From the NCBI RefSeq assembly GCF_016429215.1, contig NZ_JAELUH010000050.1, positions 1 to 39,318 on the forward strand: a stretch of 39,318 bases of DNA, given 5' to 3'. Below the pieces are notes generated by a model. That model was not told where the DNA came from and did not search any database. It saw only the letters and a list, made by a program, of their open reading frames with translations. The stretch's first letter is position 1, and each line of letters begins with the position of its first letter. The translations under genes were made by a program, and so were the position numbers. Origin of the DNA: Herbaspirillum sp. ASV7 (lineage in GTDB: Bacteria; Pseudomonadota; Gammaproteobacteria; Burkholderiales; Burkholderiaceae_D). Positions 26,875 through 34,250 of this stretch are shown here, piece after piece.

Positions 26875-27597
26875 TCAGCCGGTGACGGTGGCCTCGGACT
26901 CGACCCGATTGCGTCCGCCTCGCTTGGCCTGGTACAGCGCCTGGTCGGCGCGGGCATAGGCTTCTTCGAAGTCGCCACCGGCGGCGGCCCATGCCACGCC
27001 GAAGCTGGAGGTCACCGGCCGCTGCGGCAGGCACTGGAAGCGCTCTCCCGCGATGGCCTGGCGTATCTTGCCGGCCAGCACCACGGCCTGCTCCAGATCC
27101 CAGCCGGGCAGCAGGATGGTGAATTCCTCGCCACCGACCCGCCCGATCACCCCCATCCCGCCCAGGGCGGTGCGCAGGCGGCTGACCAGCTCGCGGATGA
27201 CGGCGTCGCCGGCCGGGTGGCCGAATTCATCGTTGATGCGCTTGAAGAAATCGATATCCAGCACGATCAGCGACATCGGCGATTTTTCCAGAACCTGATG
27301 GGCACGCTCGAAGACGGCGCCACGATTGAGCGCGCCGGTGAGATTGTCGTGCCGGGCCTTGTAGTCGAGCTCGTCGCTGAGCTGCTGCAGGCGCGCATTC
27401 AACAGGTTCAGCTCGCGCTCGGTGCGGTCGCTGCGCGAGATCAGGCGGCGGCTCTGGCGCATCAGCTGGCCATAGTGCTGCACCAGTTCTTCCAGGGCAG
27501 ACCGGTAGCTGGCCGGATCAGGCTGGGCACTGGCCAGCACGGCCTTGGCCCGCTGCAGCGCCTGCGCCTCGGCCTCGAAGAGATCGACCTCGTCCAT
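26875..27597 (-). CDS. GGDEF diguanylate cyclase, SiaD-like
   Basis: This 240-residue soluble protein has an N-terminal helical stalk (about residues 1-80; ELNLLNARLQQLSDELDYKARHD) and a GGDEF domain with an intact GGEEF active site (GRVGGEEFTILLPG) and substrate-binding FFKRINDEFGHPAGD. The RxxD inhibitory site expected five residues upstream is absent (GGMGVIGR), so feedback inhibition by c-di-GMP is unlikely at this position. The size, the stalk and the gene order match SiaD, whose stalk is bound by unphosphorylated SiaC to switch the enzyme on. Its ATG overlaps the stop of the siaC-like gene (TGATG). Confidence 0.88.
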   Translation of the reverse strand: MDEVDLFEAEAQALQRAKAVLASAQPDPASYRSALEELVQHYGQLMRQSRRLISRSDRTERELNLLNARLQQLSDELDYKARHDNLTGALNRGAVFERAHQVLEKSPMSLIVLDIDFFKRINDEFGHPAGDAVIRELVSRLRTALGGMGVIGRVGGEEFTILLPGWDLEQAVVLAGKIRQAIAGERFQCLPQRPVTSSFGVAWAAAGGDFEEAYARADQALYQAKRGGRNRVESEATVTG

Positions 27598-27986
27598 CAG
27601 CTTTGCACCGCGTGATCGTGGAAGACCAGCGCGGAAAAGTCTTCCTGCAGTTCCTGGCCGAATTCGAAGATGGTGTCATCCTCCTCGTCGTGGTACCAGT
27701 TGAGTACCACTTCGGTGCCCGACTCGGCCTTCTCGTTCAGGGTATCGAAGAGCGAGAACAACATCTTGGTGCTGGAACTGTTGAAGTAGGCCAGCGCCAC
27801 GTTGACGGTGATGGTCGTGCCGACCTGATCCTCAGCCAGAAAGCGGCGCAGCGTGGCGATGATCTCGCCCCAGAATTGCGCCGCGTTCTCGGGATAGGAT
27901 TCGCCCTTGAGCGAAAGCCGGCGCTCATCGAAGCGGAAGTCGACTTCGGGAGAGCTGGCGCTGGCGGCGATGAATAGATTGTCCAT
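27597..27986 (-). CDS. SiaC-like protein (DUF1987), phospho-switch for the cyclase
   Basis: The 129-residue protein fits the DUF1987/SiaC family: RLSLKGESYPENAAQFW is the hallmark N-terminal motif, and YFNSSSTKML (residues 67-76) is the segment that carries the regulatory phosphorylated Ser/Thr in this family. S70 to T73 are candidates here. In Pseudomonas aeruginosa, SiaC cycles between a phosphorylated form made by SiaB and a dephosphorylated form made by SiaA, and the latter binds and activates SiaD. It lies between the kinase-like and cyclase genes, with a 43-base gap upstream and a 1-base overlap downstream. Confidence 0.87.
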   Translation of the reverse strand: MDNLFIAASASSPEVDFRFDERRLSLKGESYPENAAQFWGEIIATLRRFLAEDQVGTTITVNVALAYFNSSSTKMLFSLFDTLNEKAESGTEVVLNWYHDEEDDTIFEFGQELQEDFSALVFHDHAVQS

Positions 27987-28029
27987 GTTGTCGTGTCCGA
28001 ATACCGGCGAGCCTGTGCTGCAGGCTGCC

Positions 28030-28593
28030 TCAGATGGTGGCCCTCAGGTAGAAGGTCTGTGCGCCGTCCGCCTCGGGAGATGAAAATTCGAAATCCAGCG
28101 GCGCACTGGCATCACGCGCCACCGTCAGGAAGCCCAGGCCGGCCCCCTTGCTGTCGGCCGGTGTCTCGGCGCGCAGCATTTCCTTGTAGGCGGACTTGAT
28201 CTCTTCGTTGGTCAGCGAACGCAGGTGTTCCAGCTTGGTACGCAGCTTGCCGGCCATCTCGGCATCGACCGGATTGGCACAGTGCAGGTAGTAGCGGCCC
28301 TCGGTCTGGGTGATGAAGACCGCGCCATGGCGCATCGGCGGCTCGGTGACGCGGCCTTCCTTCTCATGCAGGTCGGCCGAGTAGTGGACGATGTTCTGCG
28401 CCATCTCGATGAAGGAGGAGAACAGCTTGCGCCGCGTCTGCGCCACCGCGCCGGTATGTTCGGCGCGCAGCTTCACGGCCTCGGCCATGGCGGCGATGAT
28501 GGTCTGCGAAAAATAGCCGACGTAATAGAAAATGATGTCGCGTCGCGCGACATAGCTATGGAGTTCCGCCCATTCCTGCTGGATACCGTTCAT
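28030..28593 (-). CDS. SiaB-family protein kinase (DUF6272)
   Basis: About 187 residues, beginning MNGIQQEWAELHSYV. It shows the SiaB-family core: DIIFYYVGYFSQTIIAAM, then a GHKL-like N box (RRKLFSSFIEMAQNIVHYS) and a glycine-rich region near the C-terminus (DSKGAGLGFLTVAR). SiaB proteins phosphorylate the SiaC partner and so oppose c-di-GMP synthesis. The open frame extends further upstream but there it is antisense-like sequence inside the phosphatase gene; the true ATG at 28593 overlaps the phosphatase stop (ATGA). The 43-base gap to siaC holds a ribosome site but no obvious terminator. Confidence 0.87.
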   Translation of the reverse strand: MNGIQQEWAELHSYVARRDIIFYYVGYFSQTIIAAMAEAVKLRAEHTGAVAQTRRKLFSSFIEMAQNIVHYSADLHEKEGRVTEPPMRHGAVFITQTEGRYYLHCANPVDAEMAGKLRTKLEHLRSLTNEEIKSAYKEMLRAETPADSKGAGLGFLTVARDASAPLDFEFSSPEADGAQTFYLRATI

Positions 28594-29813
28594 GCCTGTG
28601 TTCCGTTGTGACTGTTGGGGGCGCCCAGGCGGACGCCGAAGAAACTGATGTCGTCGCGCCGCCGCTGCGTGCCCTGGTAGTGACGGTGGATGTTCATCAC
28701 CGTGCGCCCCAGTTCGGCCATGGGCAGTTGCGCATGCTCCTGCAGCGTGCGGCGCAGGCGCTGCTTGCCGAAGGCGATATGCTTGGGCCCGCCGATCTGG
28801 TCGATCACACCGTCGGTGCAGACGAAGACAATGGCCCCCGGTGCCAGGCGCATGCTGTGGTTGTCCCATTGCATGTCTTCGGGGGTATCCACATAACCCA
28901 GGCCGACGCGCTTGCCCTCCACCGTCAACACCTCGGTGGCATCCTTGTCCACCACGAACAACGGCAACTTGGCGCTGGCACTGGTGAGGGTGCGGGTGGC
29001 GGTGTCGAACCAGAAGAAGCAGGCATCCATGCCGTCATCCGATTCGGAGGGCTTGTCGGAGCTGCCGTGCTGGCCCAGGACCCGCTTCATGCTGCGGTTG
29101 ACGTCCTGCATCAGGCGCGCCGGATCGTGCGGACCGTGCAGCTCCAGCGCCTGCTTCAGCGAAGACGAGGCGATCAGCGTCAGGAAGGCGCCCGGCACGC
29201 CATGGCCGGTGCAATCGGCCACGGCGGCAAACCAGCCGCCCGGATGCGGTTCGAAATGATAGAAGTCGCCACCGACCACGTCGCGCGGCTCCCAGACCAG
29301 GCAGGCATCAGGCAACGCCTGCGCGACGGCGGCGCGCGAATTGCTCAGCATGGCGCGCTGGATCACGCTGGCGTAGTCGATGCTCTGCATGACCTGGCGG
29401 TTCTTCTCGACCTGCTGGTCCACCAGGCTGCGCATGAGGGCCAGGCCCGAGCCCAGGCCCAGCAATTGGCCGTGCTCGACGATCAGGAAACCATCGGCCA
29501 GGGTCTTGTCGCCCGAGGCCACGGCCAGTGCGCCCAGGGTCTCGATGGGGGTGTGCGCCTCGACGATCAGGGGATCCTTGTCCATGAACGCGATGCAGGT
29601 CTTGCGTTCATAGAGCTCGCGGTGATAGGGCTTGGACATCTGCGACATGAAGATATGCCGGCTGATCAGCCCGATCGGGCGCTGCCGCTCCACCACCGGC
29701 AGGCTCACCAGCTCCTTGTGCTGGCCGAAGATCTCCAGCACGGCCGCATTGTTCTGGTCGAACTGGACAACCGGCACCGTCACCGCCAGCGCCCCCGCTG
29801 TCGGTTGGAACAT
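28590..29813 (-). CDS. CBS-pair SpoIIE/PP2C phosphatase in the SiaA position
   Basis: The N-terminal half (about residues 10-140) is a tandem CBS module of the type seen in EAL-CBS-GGDEF proteins (PYHRELYERKTCIAFMDKDP, DGFLIVEHGQLLGLGSGLAL). After a helical linker comes a SpoIIE-type PP2C phosphatase (about 170-395) with the metal-site motifs VVGGDFYHF, DCTGHGVPGAF, CTDGVIDQIGG and RRDDISFFG all intact. There is no transmembrane segment, whereas Pseudomonas SiaA has a periplasmic sensor and HAMP. It should dephosphorylate the SiaC-like protein, possibly in response to a nucleotide bound by the CBS pair. I chose ATG 29813 because GGGGAG lies 4 bases upstream; GTG 29855 would add 14 residues without a ribosome site. 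Confidence 0.85.
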   Translation of the reverse strand: MFQPTAGALAVTVPVVQFDQNNAAVLEIFGQHKELVSLPVVERQRPIGLISRHIFMSQMSKPYHRELYERKTCIAFMDKDPLIVEAHTPIETLGALAVASGDKTLADGFLIVEHGQLLGLGSGLALMRSLVDQQVEKNRQVMQSIDYASVIQRAMLSNSRAAVAQALPDACLVWEPRDVVGGDFYHFEPHPGGWFAAVADCTGHGVPGAFLTLIASSSLKQALELHGPHDPARLMQDVNRSMKRVLGQHGSSDKPSESDDGMDACFFWFDTATRTLTSASAKLPLFVVDKDATEVLTVEGKRVGLGYVDTPEDMQWDNHSMRLAPGAIVFVCTDGVIDQIGGPKHIAFGKQRLRRTLQEHAQLPMAELGRTVMNIHRHYQGTQRRRDDISFFGVRLGAPNSHNGTQA

Positions 29814-29922
29814 GGTGCTCCCCATGGCCGGGGTCAGACTGAAATGACTCTCCACCGTGCATGCCCGCGTCGTAATTTTTGATTAATCGCGGATCATATT
29901 TCATTCCTGTGACAAGAATGTG

Positions 29923-29944
29923 ACCGTCGCTAGGAAGCGACGGT
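29923..29944 (-). terminator. Hairpin between the rhodanese gene and the sia-like operon
   Basis: A perfect 9-bp stem (ACCGTCGCT / AGCGACGGT) with a 4-base loop lies 22 bases after the rhodanese stop and about 110 bases before the phosphatase start, both on the minus strand. The following sequence is not T-rich, so termination may be partial. It is the only visible boundary between the sulfur and c-di-GMP operons. Confidence 0.45.
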
Positions 29945-29965
29945 GCTGGCCCAGCCCCTTCCAGG

Positions 29966-31585
29966 TCAGATCACGAAGAAGCCATGCGTGCCGTCCCGCC
30001 CCAGCTGCTCCACCAGGCCGAATTCCCAGTCCAGATAGGCCTGCATGGCCTCGGTGGCGTTGTCGGTGCCCTCGTAGGGCCGCCGATAGCGGTCGATACG
30101 CGGCGACAGCAGATGCGCTTCGCCGCTCTCCAGCGGCAGGCCGGCCTGTTGCCAGGCGGCATTGCCGCCGTCGAGCAGGTACACCGGCTGGGTCACCAGC
30201 GCCTGCAGGTCGGGCACGGCAAACTGGGCCAGCAGCGCGCTACCGCAGGTGAGCACGAAGCGTGAGGCCGCCGGGAAGCGGCGTGCCACGGCGGCGATGT
30301 CCGAACGCAGCACGAACCAGGCGCCGGGAATATGTCCGGCCACATAGCGCGCGCTCAGGGCCACGTCGATCACCACGGTGCCGTTGTCGGCATCGATCCA
30401 GGTCTTGAGCTGCTGCGCGCTGATACGTTGCTGCGGCGTGACGGCAGCCACGGGGGTGTCGCGCGGGCTCTCGCCGCTGACGCTGAAGTCGGCTGCGGTG
30501 GCGCCATCGACCACATAGACCTCCCAGGCCATCTGCGCCAGCCACGAGGCGGTCATGTCGGCCCGTACGCCCTCGTCATCGACCAGCACGATGCGCGCCC
30601 CGCGTACCGGAGCATTCATCTCGGTCTCCTGTACCAGCTGGCCACCCGGCGCACTGAGAAAGCCCGGCAGGTGACCGGCCCGGTATTGCTCGGGCGTGCG
30701 CACATCGAAGCGGTAGAGCGTGCGGTCCGGCTGCTCCAGCTCGGCCAGGCGCGCCAGGGCGATGCGCTTGACGCCGGCGCGGTCGGCCACCTCGCGCGCC
30801 TGACGCCGCGCCTGTTGTTGCTGTTCGGCATCGACCTGTTCGGGGAAGCGGCGTTGCTGGCCGTGTTCCAGCGTCTGTCCGGCCAGCGTCCAGCCGATGG
30901 TGCCATTGCGCAGCGCATGGACCGGATTGGCGATGCCGGCATTGACCAGCGATTGCGTACCGATGATGCTGCGCGTGCGCCCGGCGCAATTGACGATCAC
31001 CTGCGTGCGCGGATCGGGTGCGATGGCCGGCAGGCGCAGCACCAGCTCGGCGCCAGGCACGCTGATGGAGCCGGGGATGTTCATGTTCTGGTATTCATCG
31101 AAACGGCGCGCATCGACCACCACCACGTCGGCGTCGCTCTCCAGCAGGGCCTTGACCTCCTGGGCCGACAAGGACGGTGTGTGCCGCTTGGCCTCGACCA
31201 GCTCGCCGAAGGACTTGCTGGGCACATTGACGTCCTGGAACAGCTCGCCCCCGGCCTCGCGCCAGCCACGCACGCCACCGGCCAGCACGCCCACCTGGGT
31301 ATAGCCGAGCGCACGCAGGCGCAGGGCGGCACGCACTGCCAGGCCCTCGCCATCATCGAGCGTGACGATGCGCACATCACGGCGCGGCAGCCGGTTGTAG
31401 GCATTGAGTTCCAGATGCGAATACGGGAAATTGGCGGCAAACAGGGGATGGGCCTGCGCATGCGGGGCTTCCTCGCGCACGTCCAGCAGGGCGATCTCCT
31501 GGCGCGCCAGCAGCGCGGCGCGCACCTCGGCATAGGTGACCGTGGGAATGGAAGACGGGGAGGAGGAATGCTGTTCGAGGCTCAT
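29966..31585 (-). CDS. Four-domain rhodanese (sulfurtransferase), two domains lacking Cys
   Basis: The 539-residue protein contains four rhodanese-like modules at about residues 12-115, 138-245, 270-370 and 388-490. Domain 2 has a canonical active loop (VIVNCAGRTRS, C200) and domain 4 has C447 in VLTCGSALL. Domains 1 and 3 carry Asp at the equivalent place (TLDDGEGLAVR and LVDDEGVRADM), so they are probably structural or binding modules. Rhodaneses transfer sulfane sulfur to cyanide, thiols or proteins. Its ATG overlaps the stop of the thiol dioxygenase gene (ATGA at 31585-31582), which points to handling of the dioxygenase's sulfur products or of persulfides. No signal peptide is seen, so it should be cytoplasmic. 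Confidence 0.9.
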   Translation of the reverse strand: MSLEQHSSSPSSIPTVTYAEVRAALLARQEIALLDVREEAPHAQAHPLFAANFPYSHLELNAYNRLPRRDVRIVTLDDGEGLAVRAALRLRALGYTQVGVLAGGVRGWREAGGELFQDVNVPSKSFGELVEAKRHTPSLSAQEVKALLESDADVVVVDARRFDEYQNMNIPGSISVPGAELVLRLPAIAPDPRTQVIVNCAGRTRSIIGTQSLVNAGIANPVHALRNGTIGWTLAGQTLEHGQQRRFPEQVDAEQQQQARRQAREVADRAGVKRIALARLAELEQPDRTLYRFDVRTPEQYRAGHLPGFLSAPGGQLVQETEMNAPVRGARIVLVDDEGVRADMTASWLAQMAWEVYVVDGATAADFSVSGESPRDTPVAAVTPQQRISAQQLKTWIDADNGTVVIDVALSARYVAGHIPGAWFVLRSDIAAVARRFPAASRFVLTCGSALLAQFAVPDLQALVTQPVYLLDGGNAAWQQAGLPLESGEAHLLSPRIDRYRRPYEGTDNATEAMQAYLDWEFGLVEQLGRDGTHGFFVI

Positions 31586-32214
31586 GAGGACTTCTGCTCC
31601 AGGGAAAGATCCCAAAGATTGGGCAAGGTGGAATTGGAATAACCGGAAATGAATGGCACGCGCCGGCCATCCGGATGGTAGACCGAGCGCCGCACCGCGC
31701 CGATGTTGGCGCCATAGACGTGGATGCTGATCGAGACGCGGTCGGCAAAGGCGTTGCTGACCTGGTGCACGTCATGCAGGGTACTGCTGTTGGGCGAGAC
31801 CGCCTCGACCTGCCCGGCCTGCAGGTGCTCCAGCGGACCGACGGCTTGCAGGGTTTCCTGCTGCCAGGCAAAGGACTGTGCCTGCTCGGCCCCGCGCAGC
31901 ACGCCGATCACCCCCCAGACCGTATGGTCATGGATGGGCGTGCGCTGTCCCGGCCCCCAGACGAAGCTGACCACCGAGAAGCGCTGTGCCGAGTCGGCAT
32001 GCAGGAGGAACTGCTGGTAACGCTCGGGATGGGGCTGCGCGTAATCGTCGGGCAACCAGTCGTCATGCGCGACTAGCTGGCGCAGCAGGGCGCCGCCGTC
32101 GGACAGGATGGCCGGTTCGTCCGGACGCTGCTCCAGCAGCGCGGCAAAACCGGTGATGAAATCGCGCAAGCGCCAGAGCTGCTTGCCGGAGGGGTGCGGA
32201 TGAGGCTGGGGCAT
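31582..32214 (-). CDS. Thiol dioxygenase, CDO family, Gln-type (probable 3-mercaptopropionate dioxygenase)
   Basis: This 210-residue cupin has the non-haem iron 3-His site H95, H97 (TPIHDHTVWG) and H150 (LHDVHQVSN), and the Ser-His-Tyr triad S163-H165-Y167 (SISIHVYGAN). These enzymes add O2 to a thiol to give a sulfinate. True cysteine dioxygenases bind the carboxylate with an Arg; here the segment reads ERYQQFLLH, with Gln at that place, the pattern of bacterial 3-mercaptopropionate dioxygenases. The Cys of the mammalian Cys-Tyr crosslink is Gly, as usual in bacteria. It overlaps the rhodanese gene by 4 bases and follows the OsmC-like gene after 93 bases. The substrate is inferred from the Gln only. 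Confidence 0.88.
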   Translation of the reverse strand: MPQPHPHPSGKQLWRLRDFITGFAALLEQRPDEPAILSDGGALLRQLVAHDDWLPDDYAQPHPERYQQFLLHADSAQRFSVVSFVWGPGQRTPIHDHTVWGVIGVLRGAEQAQSFAWQQETLQAVGPLEHLQAGQVEAVSPNSSTLHDVHQVSNAFADRVSISIHVYGANIGAVRRSVYHPDGRRVPFISGYSNSTLPNLWDLSLEQKSS

Positions 32215-32307
32215 GGCTGTCTCGTCTGTAGGGAATGACCGGTCTGCGCCGGCTCAGACCAAGACTATAAAGCAAAATCCGGCGCGGCCTGCGGCGCGAG
32301 CAGGCGA

Positions 32308-32877
32308 TCAGGCGCTCAGGCTTTCGGCATCCTGGCTCTGCGCGCTCGCCTCCGTCTGGCGGTGGCGCAATTCGGCGCGGATCTGCTGCGGGTTCTTCAG
32401 CAGGTTGAGGATGGGGCAAGTCGCCTCGACCGCTTCGAACAGGGCCTGCACCTCTTCATCTGAGGCCGGTGAATCGAGATGGACGACGTAGCCGATGCCG
32501 TGCGGCCAAAAGGGGATGTCTTCATGCCCGGGCCGGCCGCCACGCGGATCGATGCGGCCGCTCACTTCCACCTCCAGCGAATCGATGGGGACCTGGCGAT
32601 GCGCCGCCTGGATCAGGAAGATATGCGTCACGCACGAGCCCAGCACACCAAGCTGCAATTCGGGCGAACTGGGGCCGAGGTTGTAGCCGGCAAAATCCGG
32701 CGGGCTGTCGCTGATGACCTGGTGATCGCGGATACGGATGCGGCGCACGCCGCTGCGGCCCTCGGCCGAGACCCGTGCGGCCAGTGCGTTGGGACCGGCC
32801 AGACCGGCATCGATGCGGGCTTCGCGCGCCAATACGGCGCTGCGCTTTTCACTGAGGTAATGGTTCAGGGTGGTCAT
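32308..32877 (-). CDS. OsmC-family protein
   Basis: This 189-residue protein matches the OsmC/Ohr fold family by its two conserved cysteines, C82 (LGVLGSCVTHIFL) and C154 (EATCPILNLL), the pair used for thiol-dependent peroxide reduction in this family. Many OsmC-like proteins in sulfur gene clusters have no proven substrate. The ATG at 32877 has AAGGAAGA about 6 bases upstream; the frame continues far upstream, but that is the divergent promoter region. It is the first gene of the minus-strand sulfur set and is divergent from the ABC transporter, so the two sets may share a regulator. Confidence 0.88.
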   Translation of the reverse strand: MTTLNHYLSEKRSAVLAREARIDAGLAGPNALAARVSAEGRSGVRRIRIRDHQVISDSPPDFAGYNLGPSSPELQLGVLGSCVTHIFLIQAAHRQVPIDSLEVEVSGRIDPRGGRPGHEDIPFWPHGIGYVVHLDSPASDEEVQALFEAVEATCPILNLLKNPQQIRAELRHRQTEASAQSQDAESLSA

Positions 32878-33140
32878 GGCGTCTTCCTTGTGTGGGTATT
32901 CGGGCAGCAGCGACAGCAGCACCGGGGCTGGTGTGGCTCGCAAGTTTCCCGCCGCCACCGCCACGGCGACAAGGAAGCAATCCGCATATCGATAGTATTT
33001 TTCCGCCTCATATCCAACTGCGAACTTGTTCGTTGGATCGCCCGCGCGGGAGGCGCATATTAGCCATCTTGCGGTGACCACGACGACGTTTGTCATCGCG
33101 CGCAGCGCCGCCCTCCCATCCACCCTGGAGCCATGACGAC
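32878..33140. promoter_or_regulatory. Divergent promoter region between osmC and the sulfonate-type ABC operon
   Basis: The 263 bases contain no gene. An AT-rich core around 32980-33020 includes CATATC twice (32985-32990 and 33009-33014), and a bulged inverted repeat lies at 33012-33038: outer arms ATCCAAC and GTTGGAT, inner arms GAAC and GTTC around TT, with TGC bulged on the left. This is a good candidate operator for co-regulating both sides. No CysB or Cbl site can be assigned with confidence. Confidence 0.45.
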
Positions 33141-34193
33141 ATGAAAAAAGACCTCCTCCCCAGCGAGCCCGGCTCGTTGCACACCGCTTCTTCCACCTGG
33201 TCGCGCCGCGACATCCTGCGCGCCGGCGGTGCCGCTGCCGTTGCCGGTATCGGCGGCGCCCTCACGGCCGGTAACGCCTGGTCGGCCGGCAGCCCGCAGA
33301 AGGTCACCTTCGCCTGGAGCGCGGTGGCGTTCTGCCTCTCCCCGGTGGTGGTGGCGCAGGAAAAGGGCTTCTTCGAAAAGAACGGCCTGCAGGTCGAACT
33401 GCTCAACTGGGGCGGCTCCACCGACCAGCTGCTGGAGGCCTTGGCCACCGGCAAGGCCGATGTCGGCGTGGGCCTGATCCACCGCTGGCTCAAGCCGCTG
33501 GAATCGGGCTTCGACGTCAAGGTGGTCGGCTCGGCCCATGGCGGCTGCCTGCGCATGCTGGGCGTGAAAGAAGCCGGCGTGTCCGACTGGAAGCAGCTCA
33601 AGGGCAAGATCATCGGCGTGTCCGACATCAACAGCCCGGCCAAGAATTTCTTTGGCATCCACCTGGCCAAGCGCGGTGTGGATATCGAGAAGGACGTGCA
33701 ATGGCGCGTCTACCCGGCCGACCTGCTGGACGTGGCCGTCAAGAAGGGCGAGGTGCAAGCCATCGCCGATGGCGACCCCAACCTCTACCTGATCGAAAAG
33801 CGCAACCAGGGCGTCTTCGCCGAGATCGGCAACAACGCCACCGGCGAATACAAGGACAAGATCTGCTGCATCACCGGCGCCCGTGGTGAGTTCGTGCGCA
33901 ACAACAAGCCGGCCGCCGCCGCCGTGGTGCGCTCGATCATCCAGGCCTCCGAATTCGTGGCCGAGAATCCCAACGAGGCCGCCAAGCTCTATGCCAAGTA
34001 TTCGCCCAAGATCCCGGTCGAGGACCTGCGCGCCCTGCTGACCAACCTCACCTATCACAACCACCCCACCGGCAGTGTGCTGCGCGACGAAGTCGAATAC
34101 TTCGCCCGCGACTTCCACACCGCCGGCGTGCTCAAGAAGAGCACCGACCCGGTGCGCTTCGCCAACCACGTCACGGTGGATGTGCTGGCCTGA
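33141..34193 (+). CDS. ABC transporter substrate-binding protein, sulfonate/nitrate/taurine type, Tat-exported
   Basis: The 350-residue protein has a twin-arginine signal (SRRDILRAGGAAAVAG, residues 21-36) followed by a type II binding-protein fold of the SsuA/TauA/NMT1-like family (VAQEKGFFEKNGLQVELLNWGGST is the signature; KGKIIGVSDINSPAKNFFG follows). It should bind a small anionic or organosulfur compound in the periplasm. Tat export implies folding, or cofactor or ligand loading, before secretion, which is less common in this family than Sec export. CTGGAG lies 10 bases before the ATG. The ligand is unknown; the neighbouring thiol dioxygenase and rhodanese favour a sulfur compound. Confidence 0.9.
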   Translation: MKKDLLPSEPGSLHTASSTWSRRDILRAGGAAAVAGIGGALTAGNAWSAGSPQKVTFAWSAVAFCLSPVVVAQEKGFFEKNGLQVELLNWGGSTDQLLEALATGKADVGVGLIHRWLKPLESGFDVKVVGSAHGGCLRMLGVKEAGVSDWKQLKGKIIGVSDINSPAKNFFGIHLAKRGVDIEKDVQWRVYPADLLDVAVKKGEVQAIADGDPNLYLIEKRNQGVFAEIGNNATGEYKDKICCITGARGEFVRNNKPAAAAVVRSIIQASEFVAENPNEAAKLYAKYSPKIPVEDLRALLTNLTYHNHPTGSVLRDEVEYFARDFHTAGVLKKSTDPVRFANHVTVDVLA

Positions 34194-34250
34194 GTATGGG
34201 CCGCGTTCCCGCGTTCCCACCGTCCCGCCTCTACCTGAAGGGAGCATGAC

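Noticed and set aside
28608..29882. 424-codon plus-strand frame opposite the CBS-SpoIIE phosphatase
   Set aside because: The minus strand carries every PP2C metal-site motif; the plus-strand product shows no family features.
30332..31642. 436-codon plus-strand frame opposite the rhodanese gene
   Set aside because: The minus-strand frame has four rhodanese modules and couples to its neighbours; the plus frame does not.
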